DNA of 64,000 bases from Neptuniibacter sp. CAU 1671 (GTDB lineage: Bacteria; Pseudomonadota; Gammaproteobacteria; Pseudomonadales; Balneatricaceae), in the NCBI RefSeq assembly GCF_029222905.1, contig NZ_JARHUE010000001.1, positions 62,001 to 126,000 of the forward strand. The letters run 5' to 3'. Shown piece by piece: positions 53,278 through 61,423 of this stretch. The translations under genes and the position numbers were made by a program. Position 1 is the stretch's first letter. Each line of letters begins with the position of its first letter. The notes beneath the pieces were generated by a model, which did not search any database, had not been told where the DNA came from, and saw only the letters and a program-made list of their open reading frames with translations.

Positions 53278-53288
53278 TTGTTTTTATT
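53278..53288 (-). promoter_or_regulatory. AAN tract before the acyl-CoA dehydrogenase gene
   Basis: AATAAAAACAA followed at once by TGGAG, the ribosome site for ATG 53266. If ATG 53293 were the start, the tract would lie in the first codons; both positions are used by Hfq/Crc targets. Confidence 0.5.
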
Positions 53289-53361
53289 TTCATCAGTCTA
53301 GCGAGATGACAGGAAGCAGAGTAAAGTCTTATATGACATTAACTATGCGATAAATGACAAA

Positions 53362-54369
53362 ATGCCTCATGTTGCTCTGTTGGTACTGGATAACTGCTAT
53401 CTCTCCAGCCTGACCGGCTTAATGGATCTGTTTCAGGTGGCTAATGCACATGCCAGAAAACAGCTACCACAGCATGCAGAGGCCTTTACCTGGCAGTTTT
53501 TATCCATGGACGCTGCGACAGTTCAGGTCAGTGGCGGCTTATCAATTGCAGCCGACCCAATCAGGACACTCGCTGATATAGAGTTTGATCTGATCTACAT
53601 TCCCGGCATCTATTACCCGGGTCAGGTCAAGTTTGCGGATTATCTGGAGCAACACCGGCCCCTGTTTAACTGGCTGAAGCTAAGGCATCAGCAGGGCGCC
53701 CTGCTGGCCGCCAATTGCACCGGGACCTTTCTATTGGCTGAAACGGATCTGCTTGACGGAAAAAATGCCACCACCACCTGGTGGCTGGAACGTCAGTTTC
53801 GAAAACGTTATCCCAATGTCGCGCTGGATATTCGCCAGATCCTGACTGAGGATGCCCGGCTGCTCTGCGCCGGTGCGATTACCACCCACCATCACCTGGC
53901 CCTGAAAATGGTAGAGCGCTTTTATAACCAGCGGATTGCAGAGTTAACGGCAAAAGCACTGCTGGTGGATTTTGGACATCATGTGCAGCAGCCTTACCAG
54001 AGTCTGATCAGCGACAAAGAACACGATGATCCGCTGGTGGGCCGCGCACAGTATCTGCTTCAGGAAGCGGTTAACCTCGAACTGACCATTCAAGATTTGG
54101 CGAGCCAACTTTCAGTGAGCCCGAGAACACTGATAAGGCGTTTTAAGGCAGTGTTGGGTATTCAGCCCTCGACCTATCAGCAGAACTTACGACTGGAAGC
54201 AGCAAAATATCTGCTGGAACACACCCCCATTCCGATTGAAGAGGTGGTGCTGGATGTGGGTTACGAAGATCCGAGTTCATTTACCCGGCTGTTTCAGAAG
54301 CGGGTCGGCCTGACGCCTTCGCAATATCGCGAAAAATTCCGAGGCCAGACCCGTTCAGTTTTATCCTGA
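53362..54369 (+). CDS. AraC-family regulator with DJ-1/PfpI (GATase1-like) domain
   Basis: 335 residues: N-terminal GATase1-like domain (VALLVLDNCYLSSLTGLMDL; nucleophile-elbow area LAANCTGTFLLAE) and C-terminal double HTH of AraC type (LTIQDLASQLSVSPRTLIRR, VVLDVGYEDPSSFTRLFQKR then VGLTPSQYREKF). Divergent from the acyl-CoA dehydrogenase operon across a short gap, so that operon is its likely target. No clear ribosome site before ATG 53362. It converges on the VanB-like gene with a 5 bp gap. Confidence 0.9.
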   Translation: MPHVALLVLDNCYLSSLTGLMDLFQVANAHARKQLPQHAEAFTWQFLSMDAATVQVSGGLSIAADPIRTLADIEFDLIYIPGIYYPGQVKFADYLEQHRPLFNWLKLRHQQGALLAANCTGTFLLAETDLLDGKNATTTWWLERQFRKRYPNVALDIRQILTEDARLLCAGAITTHHHLALKMVERFYNQRIAELTAKALLVDFGHHVQQPYQSLISDKEHDDPLVGRAQYLLQEAVNLELTIQDLASQLSVSPRTLIRRFKAVLGIQPSTYQQNLRLEAAKYLLEHTPIPIEEVVLDVGYEDPSSFTRLFQKRVGLTPSQYREKFRGQTRSVLS

Positions 54370-54374
54370 GCGCG

Positions 54375-55340
54375 TTATGCGGGGAGTTTTACAGTCAAAC
54401 TCGGGGTATTTGCACGGGAACAGCACGGCGTAAAACTGTTATTAGCCTCACGTTCAGCATCCGTCAGGAACATATCCCGGTGATCAGGCAAGCCCTCTTC
54501 AACGCTCATCAGGCATGAGCCACACACACCCTGCTCACAGGAGAAAGGCACCTCCAGACCACAGCGCTGCAGAGCCTCAAGCGCCGTTTCATCAGCGCCG
54601 ACGGTGATCACCTGATCTGTATCGCTAATCCGCAGATCAAAACTCTGATCACTGTCATGCACCAGAGAATCACTGCGACTGAACAGTTCATAATGAATAT
54701 TACCGGCCAGCCATCCAGCCGCTGTGGCTTTCTCCTCGATGGCCCGGATCAGTCCTTCAGGACCGCAGACATAGAGATGCTTACCGGCGTTGGGTGATGC
54801 CAGCATCGCATCGAGATCGAAGCGCTGGTCAGCCTCGGCATCGGCGTGCACATACATATCCTTGCCACAGAGTTTATCCAGTTCAGCTACATAGGCTGCG
54901 CGGGACTGCTGCCGGGTCAGATAATAGAATTTAAATGAATTATTTTCTTTAACTGATTGTTTAATCATTGAATATATCGGCGTAATACCGATGCCGCCAG
55001 CAACAAACAACAGCTCCTCAGCAGGTTCTAACGGGAACAGGTTACGCGGTGCACCAACCCGAATCTGATCACCCTGCTGGTAGTTGTCGCACAGCTGACG
55101 GGAGCCTCCGCGCCCTTCTGCTTCCCGCAAAACGGCAATCTTATAAAAGCCCGTTTCGTCCGGCCCGTTGGTCAGAGAATACTGGCGGGTCAGTTCCGGA
55201 CTGACACAGACATCCAGATGTGAACCCGGGCTTGGCACCGGTAGTTCACCCCCTTCCACCGACCGGAACTCAAACTCAAAAATATCTTCAGCAACCTGCT
55301 GCTTGCTGGTGATCTCAACTAAGAACTGTAAATCAGACAT
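54375..55340 (-). CDS. VanB-like oxygenase reductase
   Basis: 321 residues, phthalate-dioxygenase-reductase/VanB architecture: FMN domain (RQYSLTNGPDETGFYKIAV), NAD domain (LLFVAGGIGITPIYSMIKQS, LYVCGPEGLIRAI), C-terminal plant-type [2Fe-2S] (CEQGVCGSCLMSVEEG, distal CC in TPCCSRA). It supplies electrons to the VanA-like oxygenase encoded directly upstream, and probably also to the distant paralogue at 29582, which has no reductase of its own. Confidence 0.92.
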   Translation of the reverse strand: MSDLQFLVEITSKQQVAEDIFEFEFRSVEGGELPVPSPGSHLDVCVSPELTRQYSLTNGPDETGFYKIAVLREAEGRGGSRQLCDNYQQGDQIRVGAPRNLFPLEPAEELLFVAGGIGITPIYSMIKQSVKENNSFKFYYLTRQQSRAAYVAELDKLCGKDMYVHADAEADQRFDLDAMLASPNAGKHLYVCGPEGLIRAIEEKATAAGWLAGNIHYELFSRSDSLVHDSDQSFDLRISDTDQVITVGADETALEALQRCGLEVPFSCEQGVCGSCLMSVEEGLPDHRDMFLTDAEREANNSFTPCCSRANTPSLTVKLPA

Positions 55341-55361
55341 AACGCACCCATAAGAGAGGTT

Positions 55362-55381
55362 CGCCCTGCAAACACAGGGCG
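55362..55381 (-). promoter_or_regulatory. Intercistronic hairpin between vanA-like 2 and vanB-like
   Basis: CGCCCTG (55362-55368), six bases, CAGGGCG (55375-55381), the same stem sequence as after vanA-like 1. No T tract; probably shapes oxygenase:reductase ratio. Confidence 0.55.
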
Positions 55382-55397
55382 TAAATAGAGAGATAGA

Positions 55398-56462
55398 TTA
55401 AGCCTGTTGCTCTTCGGCAATCAGCTTATCAAGGGTGCGTCGCACGCGCAGGCTGCCTACATCACTGGACAGCAGCACTGGATTCAGCTCCCAGAAGTCC
55501 TGATCACCCATCTCCCGATACTGGGCTTCCAGTACGGGTTTATCTTCCTGGGTGAAGGCCTCTATCATGCCTTCCATCTTCATACGGTTGTATTCGCAAT
55601 CATCCATTTTGTAGTTACGTGAAGACGCGAAGAAGTAATGCGTGGTGTGTTCAGTTTCAGGTGTCACTGCGTGGAAGTCATACAGCACGGCACCGTCATT
55701 GGTGAAGTCACTGCTGTCCTGTACCGCACCCACTTCCAGCGTCATAGAAGCCGGCGCCTGCCAGACCACCTCGACAAACATCTGGGCGGCATCTTCGGTG
55801 CGCGGCATATGTTCACGGAACAACAGCATGGCCGGTTCCTGTGTCCAGTCCCAGCGGATCGAAATACGGTTGTTATCCAGCTCTTTTACCTGAGGCACCT
55901 GCGGGCTGAGTTTACCGGCAGAGTTCAGCAGCGGACCATGCAGGTGGTCCACATGACTCAGGTCCATCACATTATCCACCACCAGATCATAACGGCACTT
56001 GTTGTACATATAATCATGCCCAACAGCGCTCTCCGGGTTCTCGGTGTAGATACTCAGGTTGCGTACCATCGCAGCGTCCGCTTTTTCCTGATCACCCATC
56101 CAGATCCAGATAAAACCATCACGTTCAATGATTGGATAGGTCTGAACTGCACAGGCCTTGGGGATTTTGCCGTTGCCATGGGGGTTATGCACGCACTCAC
56201 CCTGCGCATCAAAGTGCAGACCATGATAGTGACACTGGATCACATCACCCAGGCGTTTACCCATGCTCAGGGGCGCAAAACGGTGTGGGCAGCGGTCACG
56301 CATGGCAATAACCTGTTTCGCTTCGTTGCGATACATCAGTACAGATTCATTTAACAGCTTACGTGTAAACAGCGCCTCATCATCGACCTCTTTTGAAAGA
56401 GCGGCGATATACCAGGCATTACGCAGGAACGGAGAAGTGGTTTTATCTGAGGTTATGATCAT
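55398..56462 (-). CDS. VanA-like Rieske oxygenase 2 (aromatic O-demethylase type)
   Basis: 354 residues; Rieske motif CPHRFAPLSMG / CHYHGLHFD and iron site DNVMDLSHVDHLHGP intact. Close paralogue of the protein at 29582-30640. Followed by the VanB-like reductase, giving a complete two-component oxygenase. Behind a sigma-54 promoter and a large palindrome next to activator 3. The natural substrate, possibly a methoxylated or other aromatic acid, is not known. Confidence 0.9.
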   Translation of the reverse strand: MIITSDKTTSPFLRNAWYIAALSKEVDDEALFTRKLLNESVLMYRNEAKQVIAMRDRCPHRFAPLSMGKRLGDVIQCHYHGLHFDAQGECVHNPHGNGKIPKACAVQTYPIIERDGFIWIWMGDQEKADAAMVRNLSIYTENPESAVGHDYMYNKCRYDLVVDNVMDLSHVDHLHGPLLNSAGKLSPQVPQVKELDNNRISIRWDWTQEPAMLLFREHMPRTEDAAQMFVEVVWQAPASMTLEVGAVQDSSDFTNDGAVLYDFHAVTPETEHTTHYFFASSRNYKMDDCEYNRMKMEGMIEAFTQEDKPVLEAQYREMGDQDFWELNPVLLSSDVGSLRVRRTLDKLIAEEQQA

Positions 56463-56473
56463 GTGACATCACC

Positions 56474-56484
56474 TTATTATTATT
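56474..56484 (-). promoter_or_regulatory. AAN tract overlapping the vanA-like 2 ribosome site
   Basis: AATAATAATAA merges with AAGGTGA, the ribosome site, so a bound protein would block initiation. Confidence 0.6.
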
Positions 56485-56528
56485 TTGGATGTAATTAATT
56501 AACGGTCCTTTCGTACCTGATCAGACAA

Positions 56529-56546
56529 TTGCAGGAAGGGTGCCAA
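56529..56546 (-). promoter_or_regulatory. Sigma-54 promoter of the vanA-like 2 / vanB-like operon
   Basis: Minus strand TTGGCACCCTTCCTGCAA: TGGCAC and TGCA with the GG-N10-GC spacing; the best -24/-12 match in the window. Start expected near 56519. Confidence 0.82.
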
Positions 56547-56645
56547 CTTATATGGATTATTTTTAACTTATTTTTCAATAGGTTAATTAAGGTGATTTTT
56601 TATAGCACGCAAGACAGGAATGAAGTTTATTGATTTGAAGAAACC

Positions 56646-56685
56646 TGATTTCAGGATTTACAAATATTTGTAAATCCTGAAATCA
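56646..56685. promoter_or_regulatory. Perfect 40 bp palindrome upstream of the vanA-like 2 promoter
   Basis: Two 20-base arms without a loop; the left arm is TGATTTCAGGATTTACAAAT. The centre is about 146 bp before the presumed transcription start and 25 bp past the activator 3 stop. The core TTTACAAATATTTGTAAA resembles the meta-operon sites. It can serve as enhancer DNA for activator 3 and as an RNA hairpin at its 3' end. Confidence 0.8.
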
Positions 56686-56689
56686 TCGG

Positions 56690-58354
56690 TCACCCCTCGA
56701 ATGAGGGTTCATGGTTGGCTTTTTTCAGACGGTACTCAAACTGGCCACGCTTCATGGCAACACGACGTGCTGCTGCAGACATATTGCCGTTGCTCGCTTC
56801 GAGAGCCTTGGCAAGGTACGCATGCTCAAAGTCACTGAAACTGGCGTGTTGGTCCATCAGTACCTGCCATGCCTGATCCAGATCAGGCGTCACTGACTCC
56901 AGCGTTGTTGGCACAGCCACGACGGGACCTGACGACAACCTGAGCTGTTCCAGATCGATATAGCCATTTTCATCCGCAAGGATAACGGCCCTTTCGCAGA
57001 CATTTTCCAGCTCACGGACATTGCCCGGCCAGCTATACGCCATCAACTGGGCAAAGGCTTTTTTAGACACCCCCAGGATGGTTTTACCGATGCGTTCAGC
57101 AAAGCGCTGCACAAACAGATTTACTAACAGTGGAATATCATCTGAGCGCTTTCTTAACGGAGGAATCTCAATCGGAAACACATTGATCCGATAATACAGG
57201 TCTTCCCTAAAGAGACCCTCTTTCACATCCTGCGCCAACTGACTGTTGGTGGCCGCAATGATCCTGATATTCACCGGGATCTCGTTGGTACCCCCTACCC
57301 GTTCAATCACACGCTGCTGAATGGCACGTAACAATTTGCCCTGTGCCTCATAGGGCAGACAGCCAATTTCATCGAGAAACAACGTGCCACCGCAGGCACG
57401 CTCAAATTTACCGGCACGACTGCTGTCAGCTCCGGTATAGGCGCCTTTTTCAACGCCAAAAAGCTCTGATTCCACCAGATCTTTGGGAATCGCTGCGCAG
57501 TTCACAGAGATAAATGGCCCGTCACGTCGCTCACTGATCGAATGAATCGCATTGGCAAAACGTTCTTTACCGACACCGCTCTCGCCGAGCAGCAATACCG
57601 AGGTCGGAGTGGCTGATACTTTTTTGCAGAGGTAGGCCGCCTGACTGAAGGCCGATGAAATACCCACCATATCCGGCAACGTGTGTTCGCCGGAGCCGGT
57701 TTTTGGCTGGAGTTCATCAAACCTGAAATGGCGGGATTTCGGCTGTGCGATAAACGCTTCGACCGACATGAATTCCAGATACTGGTCTGGGTTGGGTTCC
57801 TCTTCCAACGGCAGCCCAATCACCCGACACTGATCATGCCCCATGGCCACACACTCGGTTTCTTTCCAAAGAATTGGCCGGCCCATCAGATAGGTGGAAT
57901 AACCGCAGGCGTAGGCAGTCATCATCCAGCAGGCCGGACTACCCGCAATCCCGAAATGCTCCAGATGCGCCTGAGCTTCCCAGGAGTTTTCCCAGGCATA
58001 TTCCGCCCAGAACTCACCGGTATTTTCATTAAACCGCAGGTGATCAATGGCCCGGTGATGAGCAAATCCCTGTAGCTCTCTGAGTACCGGCCCATATTCG
58101 AACAGCTGAGTCAGGTCATCTGACATCTGTTCTGACAGCTGGCGGGCATCAGCAACACCCTGCTCATAGCCCAGTCGCATAAAGAACTTTTTGGTTTCCT
58201 CTATGCCAGATCGGTTGATCATCTCACGGCGGAATGCGGCAAGCGTAAAGTCATGCACCAGCAACATACGTTGTTGCATGAATTTAAACATGCCTGACTC
58301 AAGATCATGCTTGAGTGTGTCATGGATACAGGATGCGCAGGTTGTCTGTTTCAT
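56690..58354 (-). CDS. XylR/DmpR-type sigma-54 activator 3 (V4R effector domain)
   Basis: 554 residues from ATG 58354. V4R sensor, AAA+ (GESGVGKE, GAYTGA, LFLDEIGCLP), Fis HTH (GNMSAAARRVAMKRGQFEYR). Zinc ligands C142, E165, C168, C176 are conserved; W121 occupies the MopR Trp134 site and R92 replaces the phenol-binding His, the same pattern as activator 1. Located between the envelope module and the vanA-like 2 promoter, it is the likely activator of that promoter. Its upstream region is only about 40 bp beyond a terminator. Confidence 0.9.
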   Translation of the reverse strand: MKQTTCASCIHDTLKHDLESGMFKFMQQRMLLVHDFTLAAFRREMINRSGIEETKKFFMRLGYEQGVADARQLSEQMSDDLTQLFEYGPVLRELQGFAHHRAIDHLRFNENTGEFWAEYAWENSWEAQAHLEHFGIAGSPACWMMTAYACGYSTYLMGRPILWKETECVAMGHDQCRVIGLPLEEEPNPDQYLEFMSVEAFIAQPKSRHFRFDELQPKTGSGEHTLPDMVGISSAFSQAAYLCKKVSATPTSVLLLGESGVGKERFANAIHSISERRDGPFISVNCAAIPKDLVESELFGVEKGAYTGADSSRAGKFERACGGTLFLDEIGCLPYEAQGKLLRAIQQRVIERVGGTNEIPVNIRIIAATNSQLAQDVKEGLFREDLYYRINVFPIEIPPLRKRSDDIPLLVNLFVQRFAERIGKTILGVSKKAFAQLMAYSWPGNVRELENVCERAVILADENGYIDLEQLRLSSGPVVAVPTTLESVTPDLDQAWQVLMDQHASFSDFEHAYLAKALEASNGNMSAAARRVAMKRGQFEYRLKKANHEPSFEG

Positions 58355-58366
58355 CTTATTGTTATT
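58355..58366 (-). promoter_or_regulatory. AAN tract abutting the activator 3 start codon
   Basis: AATAACAATAAG directly before ATG 58354, occupying the normal ribosome-site position. Candidate Hfq/Crc target. Confidence 0.6.
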
Positions 58367-58393
58367 CCAAACACGTGTGACAGCTTTTAAGAC

Positions 58394-58418
58394 AAAAAAG
58401 CCCGGTATTAACCGGGCT
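58394..58418 (-). terminator. Rho-independent terminator after the DUF1329 gene
   Basis: AGCCCGGT (58399-58406), ATTA, ACCGGGCT (58411-58418); on the minus strand followed by TTTTTT. It ends the envelope-module transcript before activator 3. Confidence 0.92.
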
Positions 58419-58450
58419 CTGCACAAGGCGCAATGCCTTTGAGTGGTGAA

Positions 58451-59770
58451 TTATTTACCGCGTGCACGCATGTTCTGCACGGTAAATGTATCCACCGGGC
58501 TCAGGTTTGGATCCACAATACCTTTGAACTGTGCAGTGGTACAGTGGTTCGCCTGAACGTCGATCATGGTCACAGAGTCATCAATGGAGACACCGCTGCC
58601 TTTGTTGATTGGCAGGTGGTAGTCCGGATGCGCCTGACCAATGGTGAATGAACGCCACAGATCACCTTTACGGTCGTAGGAGATGGTCCGTGGAATGGTG
58701 TAGGTCTGGGCATCGATAAAGTGTACCCGTTTGCTGATCGGGTGGTTTTCATCCACTGGATCAGACTCCAGCACATACACCTTACGCAGCTGCCAGGTAA
58801 TGTCCTGGAAGCAGCCGCCCTTGCCACCGTAGGCCACCATCTGGAAGCCATCAGGATCGTTCTGGTGTACTTCAGTATCGAAGTTAGTCAGATCGTTGTG
58901 GTTGTACATCGGCATCAGGATGTTCTGGGTGCCTTTATAGGTCCAGTTCATATCACTGATACGACCGTTGTAACCCTCAAAGTCTTCGATCATCAGATCC
59001 GAGCCCAGGAACGCATCAGTAGTCTGGCCAGAAGACAGACGACGTACACGACGCTGGAAGCCCAGATACAGGTAGACGTTATCCAGCTTGGTGTCATCCT
59101 CAAAACGGTGAATCAGCAGCTGGGTGTTTTTCAGGTCATACGGCTCCAGTACTTCCGCATAGGTACCGCGGAAGAACTCGGATGGGTTTGGATCAATCGC
59201 CGGTACCGGGTCATGCTGGGTCCGGTGAGTAAAGTTCAGGAAGTGGAAGTTGAACTTGATGGTACGCTCCACCTTACCGGTGTTCATGTCGCGGTACTTC
59301 CAGTAGAACGGATAAATAGAGGCAGAGTCACCCCAGTTGTAACCGTACTTGAAGTTCCACGCCAGTTTTTCACCGGCACGGGGATCATCCAGCTTGGGTT
59401 CTTCCGGGAACGGACGGCCCGCAACGGTTTCAGAGATCTCGCCGTGGCCTGCCCCCAGAGTCACACCACTGGAGTATTTGCGAGTGGCTTCAATGTAACT
59501 TTCATCCAGCACGAAGTCGGTGGTTTCACCCACTTTCAGTTCTGTATCGCCGTTCTTGATAAAGCTGTACATGGCCGGGTCGAGGGCATCTTTGAACTGA
59601 TCAACGTTGCCCTGATTGATGGTCATGCCGGCACTCAGGCCCGGGAAGCTGGGTACCCCGTTCTTGTAAGGGTAAAAGCTGCTTTCGATCACCGCGTCTG
59701 ACACTTCGGCCTGCGCCTGGCTGATCATCACGGCCGAGAGGGCCAGTGTTAAGAGAGTTTTATTACGCAT
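58451..59770 (-). CDS. DUF1329 envelope protein
   Basis: 439 residues with signal peptide LLTLALSAVMISQAQA (cleavage before EVSDA). DUF1329 proteins have an outer-membrane lipoprotein LolB-like beta fold; here there is no lipobox, so it is probably periplasmic. Trp/Tyr-rich strands such as WNFKYGYNWGDSASIYPFYW and FHFLNFTHRTQHDPVPAIDP. It follows the DUF1302 barrel gene, a pairing I have seen repeatedly with MMPL permeases; the function is unproven but suggests handling of hydrophobic compounds. Confidence 0.88.
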   Translation of the reverse strand: MRNKTLLTLALSAVMISQAQAEVSDAVIESSFYPYKNGVPSFPGLSAGMTINQGNVDQFKDALDPAMYSFIKNGDTELKVGETTDFVLDESYIEATRKYSSGVTLGAGHGEISETVAGRPFPEEPKLDDPRAGEKLAWNFKYGYNWGDSASIYPFYWKYRDMNTGKVERTIKFNFHFLNFTHRTQHDPVPAIDPNPSEFFRGTYAEVLEPYDLKNTQLLIHRFEDDTKLDNVYLYLGFQRRVRRLSSGQTTDAFLGSDLMIEDFEGYNGRISDMNWTYKGTQNILMPMYNHNDLTNFDTEVHQNDPDGFQMVAYGGKGGCFQDITWQLRKVYVLESDPVDENHPISKRVHFIDAQTYTIPRTISYDRKGDLWRSFTIGQAHPDYHLPINKGSGVSIDDSVTMIDVQANHCTTAQFKGIVDPNLSPVDTFTVQNMRARGK

Positions 59771-59785
59771 GGTCTACACACCTAT

Positions 59786-59797
59786 ATTCTTGTTATT
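59786..59797 (-). promoter_or_regulatory. AAN tract before the DUF1329 gene
   Basis: AATAACAAGAAT, four AAN units, upstream of ATAGGTG. Confidence 0.5.
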
Positions 59798-59806
59798 CGT
59801 TCCGCG

Positions 59807-61408
59807 TTAGAAGCTGTAACGGACGGTCAGCTGAATCTCGTCTTCCTGATTCGCCACACCGATCGGGCCATTGGTGAAACGGGCCAGCGGCTCGTACACT
59901 TTTTCGCCACCGACGGGCGACCAGCCGAAGGTTTCATCACCGCCGAACTTCACGTTCAGACCCAGGTTAAACATCCAGTGGTTATCCGGTGTCCAGGAGA
60001 TGCTTGGGGCAACGGCAGTGGCTTTACCGCCAAAGTCATGCGCCATGATGATCTGCGGACTCAGTCGGTTGTTCATGTACCAGCCTTTGAACAGCAGGGT
60101 CGCAATCCAGTTGTCTTCTTCGTTCGGCATGTCTTCGACATGATCCAGGATATGCTCACCAAACAACTGCGCAGAGATCAGGAACGCACTCTGGGTGCCC
60201 AGTGATGGCATCACGAGGTTTTTGTCGAAACCGATCACGTAACGCAGCATGTCGGTCTCTTTGTGACCGTTCAGGTCACGCGCCAGCTCTTCGCCCTGGG
60301 TGTAGGCCAGCTCCAGACGCCAGACCGCATCCATGTCCATGGAGTAGTAGTCGATGGCACCGCCCACCAGGTTGACCCGGGGGAATTCGATGTTGAACAG
60401 GCCGAAGTTGTCACCCGGTCCAGGCAGTGCGTGCAGAGACGGCAGCTGCTGACGGAAGTGCAAGGCGTTCAGGGAGAAGGTCGCATCGCCATACACCCCT
60501 TCCCACTTCACACCAAACTGGGTGTTGGCCAAGCTCCAGCTCGGCTCTTCCACGTCGTTGATCACGTAAGGACCCCCGCCGTTGATGCGGGAGCTGAAGA
60601 AACAGCCGGCATCCAGAATGCTGTAGGACTGACCACAGGTACCCAGATTGCTTGGACGGAACTTGTCGAAGTTCCAGACAAAGGACAGGTTGATATCGTC
60701 AAAGGTCTCGGTGGCACCCATACGCCAGGTGGCGTTCAGCATCCACTGAGGGATACGGATATCTTCCAGCTCGTCGTAGATATTGTGACGGGAGTAATCC
60801 ACCGGGTTCAGCACGTCGAGTACGCGGAACAGGTCGGTTTTACCCCAGATGATCTGTTGTTTACCCAGTGAGAAGGAGAACACATCACCGTTATCCAGTG
60901 GCAGGTCACCACGCACATAGAGTTCGCGGACAAAATCCAGCTGGTCATTAAACTCAGGGAAAGCAGCGTCGCTCTCGTGCTGATCCATGTAGCCGTCGAG
61001 GTTGTTACACAGCGCCGGATCATTCTCACACGGGAACGGAGTACCCGGAGCCAGGACCATATTGGACAGGTCCGCATCGTGCCAGTTGGCACCCAGATGG
61101 GACTCCTGAGCATCTTTGCCGAAGTCCTTGTCGTTCAGGTCGTAGACACCATCGTAGGTGCCACGCAGCACGCCGTTGATGCTCAGCGAACGAAAGGTTT
61201 CGCTTTCAAGTTTTTTCTCAAACTCCGCCTGGGCAGTGTTGCGGAATTTGGATAACCCAACGTCATCGCGATAATAAGTAGCGTTTTCAACAAAACCTGC
61301 CCAGGTCGTTTCTGCTGCAGTGGCTGTGGTTGCCATCTGGCCCCCTACCACAGCGGCAGAAATTGCCAGTGCCATGCGAGTGTATGTCGTTGTTATTTTT
61401 TTCGACAT
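59807..61408 (-). CDS. DUF1302 outer-membrane beta-barrel protein
   Basis: 533 residues, signal peptide AISAAVVGGQMATTATA. The body alternates aromatic/polar strands and ends IQLTVRYSF, the terminal phenylalanine typical of BAM-assembled barrels. DUF1302 porin-like proteins co-occur with DUF1329 and MMPL proteins. Likely passes hydrophobic substrates or products across the outer membrane; direction unknown. Confidence 0.88.
   Translation of the reverse strand: MSKKITTTYTRMALAISAAVVGGQMATTATAAETTWAGFVENATYYRDDVGLSKFRNTAQAEFEKKLESETFRSLSINGVLRGTYDGVYDLNDKDFGKDAQESHLGANWHDADLSNMVLAPGTPFPCENDPALCNNLDGYMDQHESDAAFPEFNDQLDFVRELYVRGDLPLDNGDVFSFSLGKQQIIWGKTDLFRVLDVLNPVDYSRHNIYDELEDIRIPQWMLNATWRMGATETFDDINLSFVWNFDKFRPSNLGTCGQSYSILDAGCFFSSRINGGGPYVINDVEEPSWSLANTQFGVKWEGVYGDATFSLNALHFRQQLPSLHALPGPGDNFGLFNIEFPRVNLVGGAIDYYSMDMDAVWRLELAYTQGEELARDLNGHKETDMLRYVIGFDKNLVMPSLGTQSAFLISAQLFGEHILDHVEDMPNEEDNWIATLLFKGWYMNNRLSPQIIMAHDFGGKATAVAPSISWTPDNHWMFNLGLNVKFGGDETFGWSPVGGEKVYEPLARFTNGPIGVANQEDEIQLTVRYSF
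61389..61400 (-). promoter_or_regulatory. AAN tract in the first codons of the DUF1302 gene
   Basis: AAAAATAACAAC within codons 4-7, same placement as in the fdh-like gene. Confidence 0.45.
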
Positions 61409-61423
61409 CTTTTTGGCCTCTTG

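Noticed and set aside
58721-59701. 326-codon open frame on the plus strand antisense to the DUF1329 gene, and similar long antisense frames at 39401-40276, 6510-7232, 8716-9234 and 63263-63922.
   Set aside because: Their translations are low-complexity in His/Gln/Val, with no recognisable domain or ribosome site, and they mirror strongly supported genes on the other strand.
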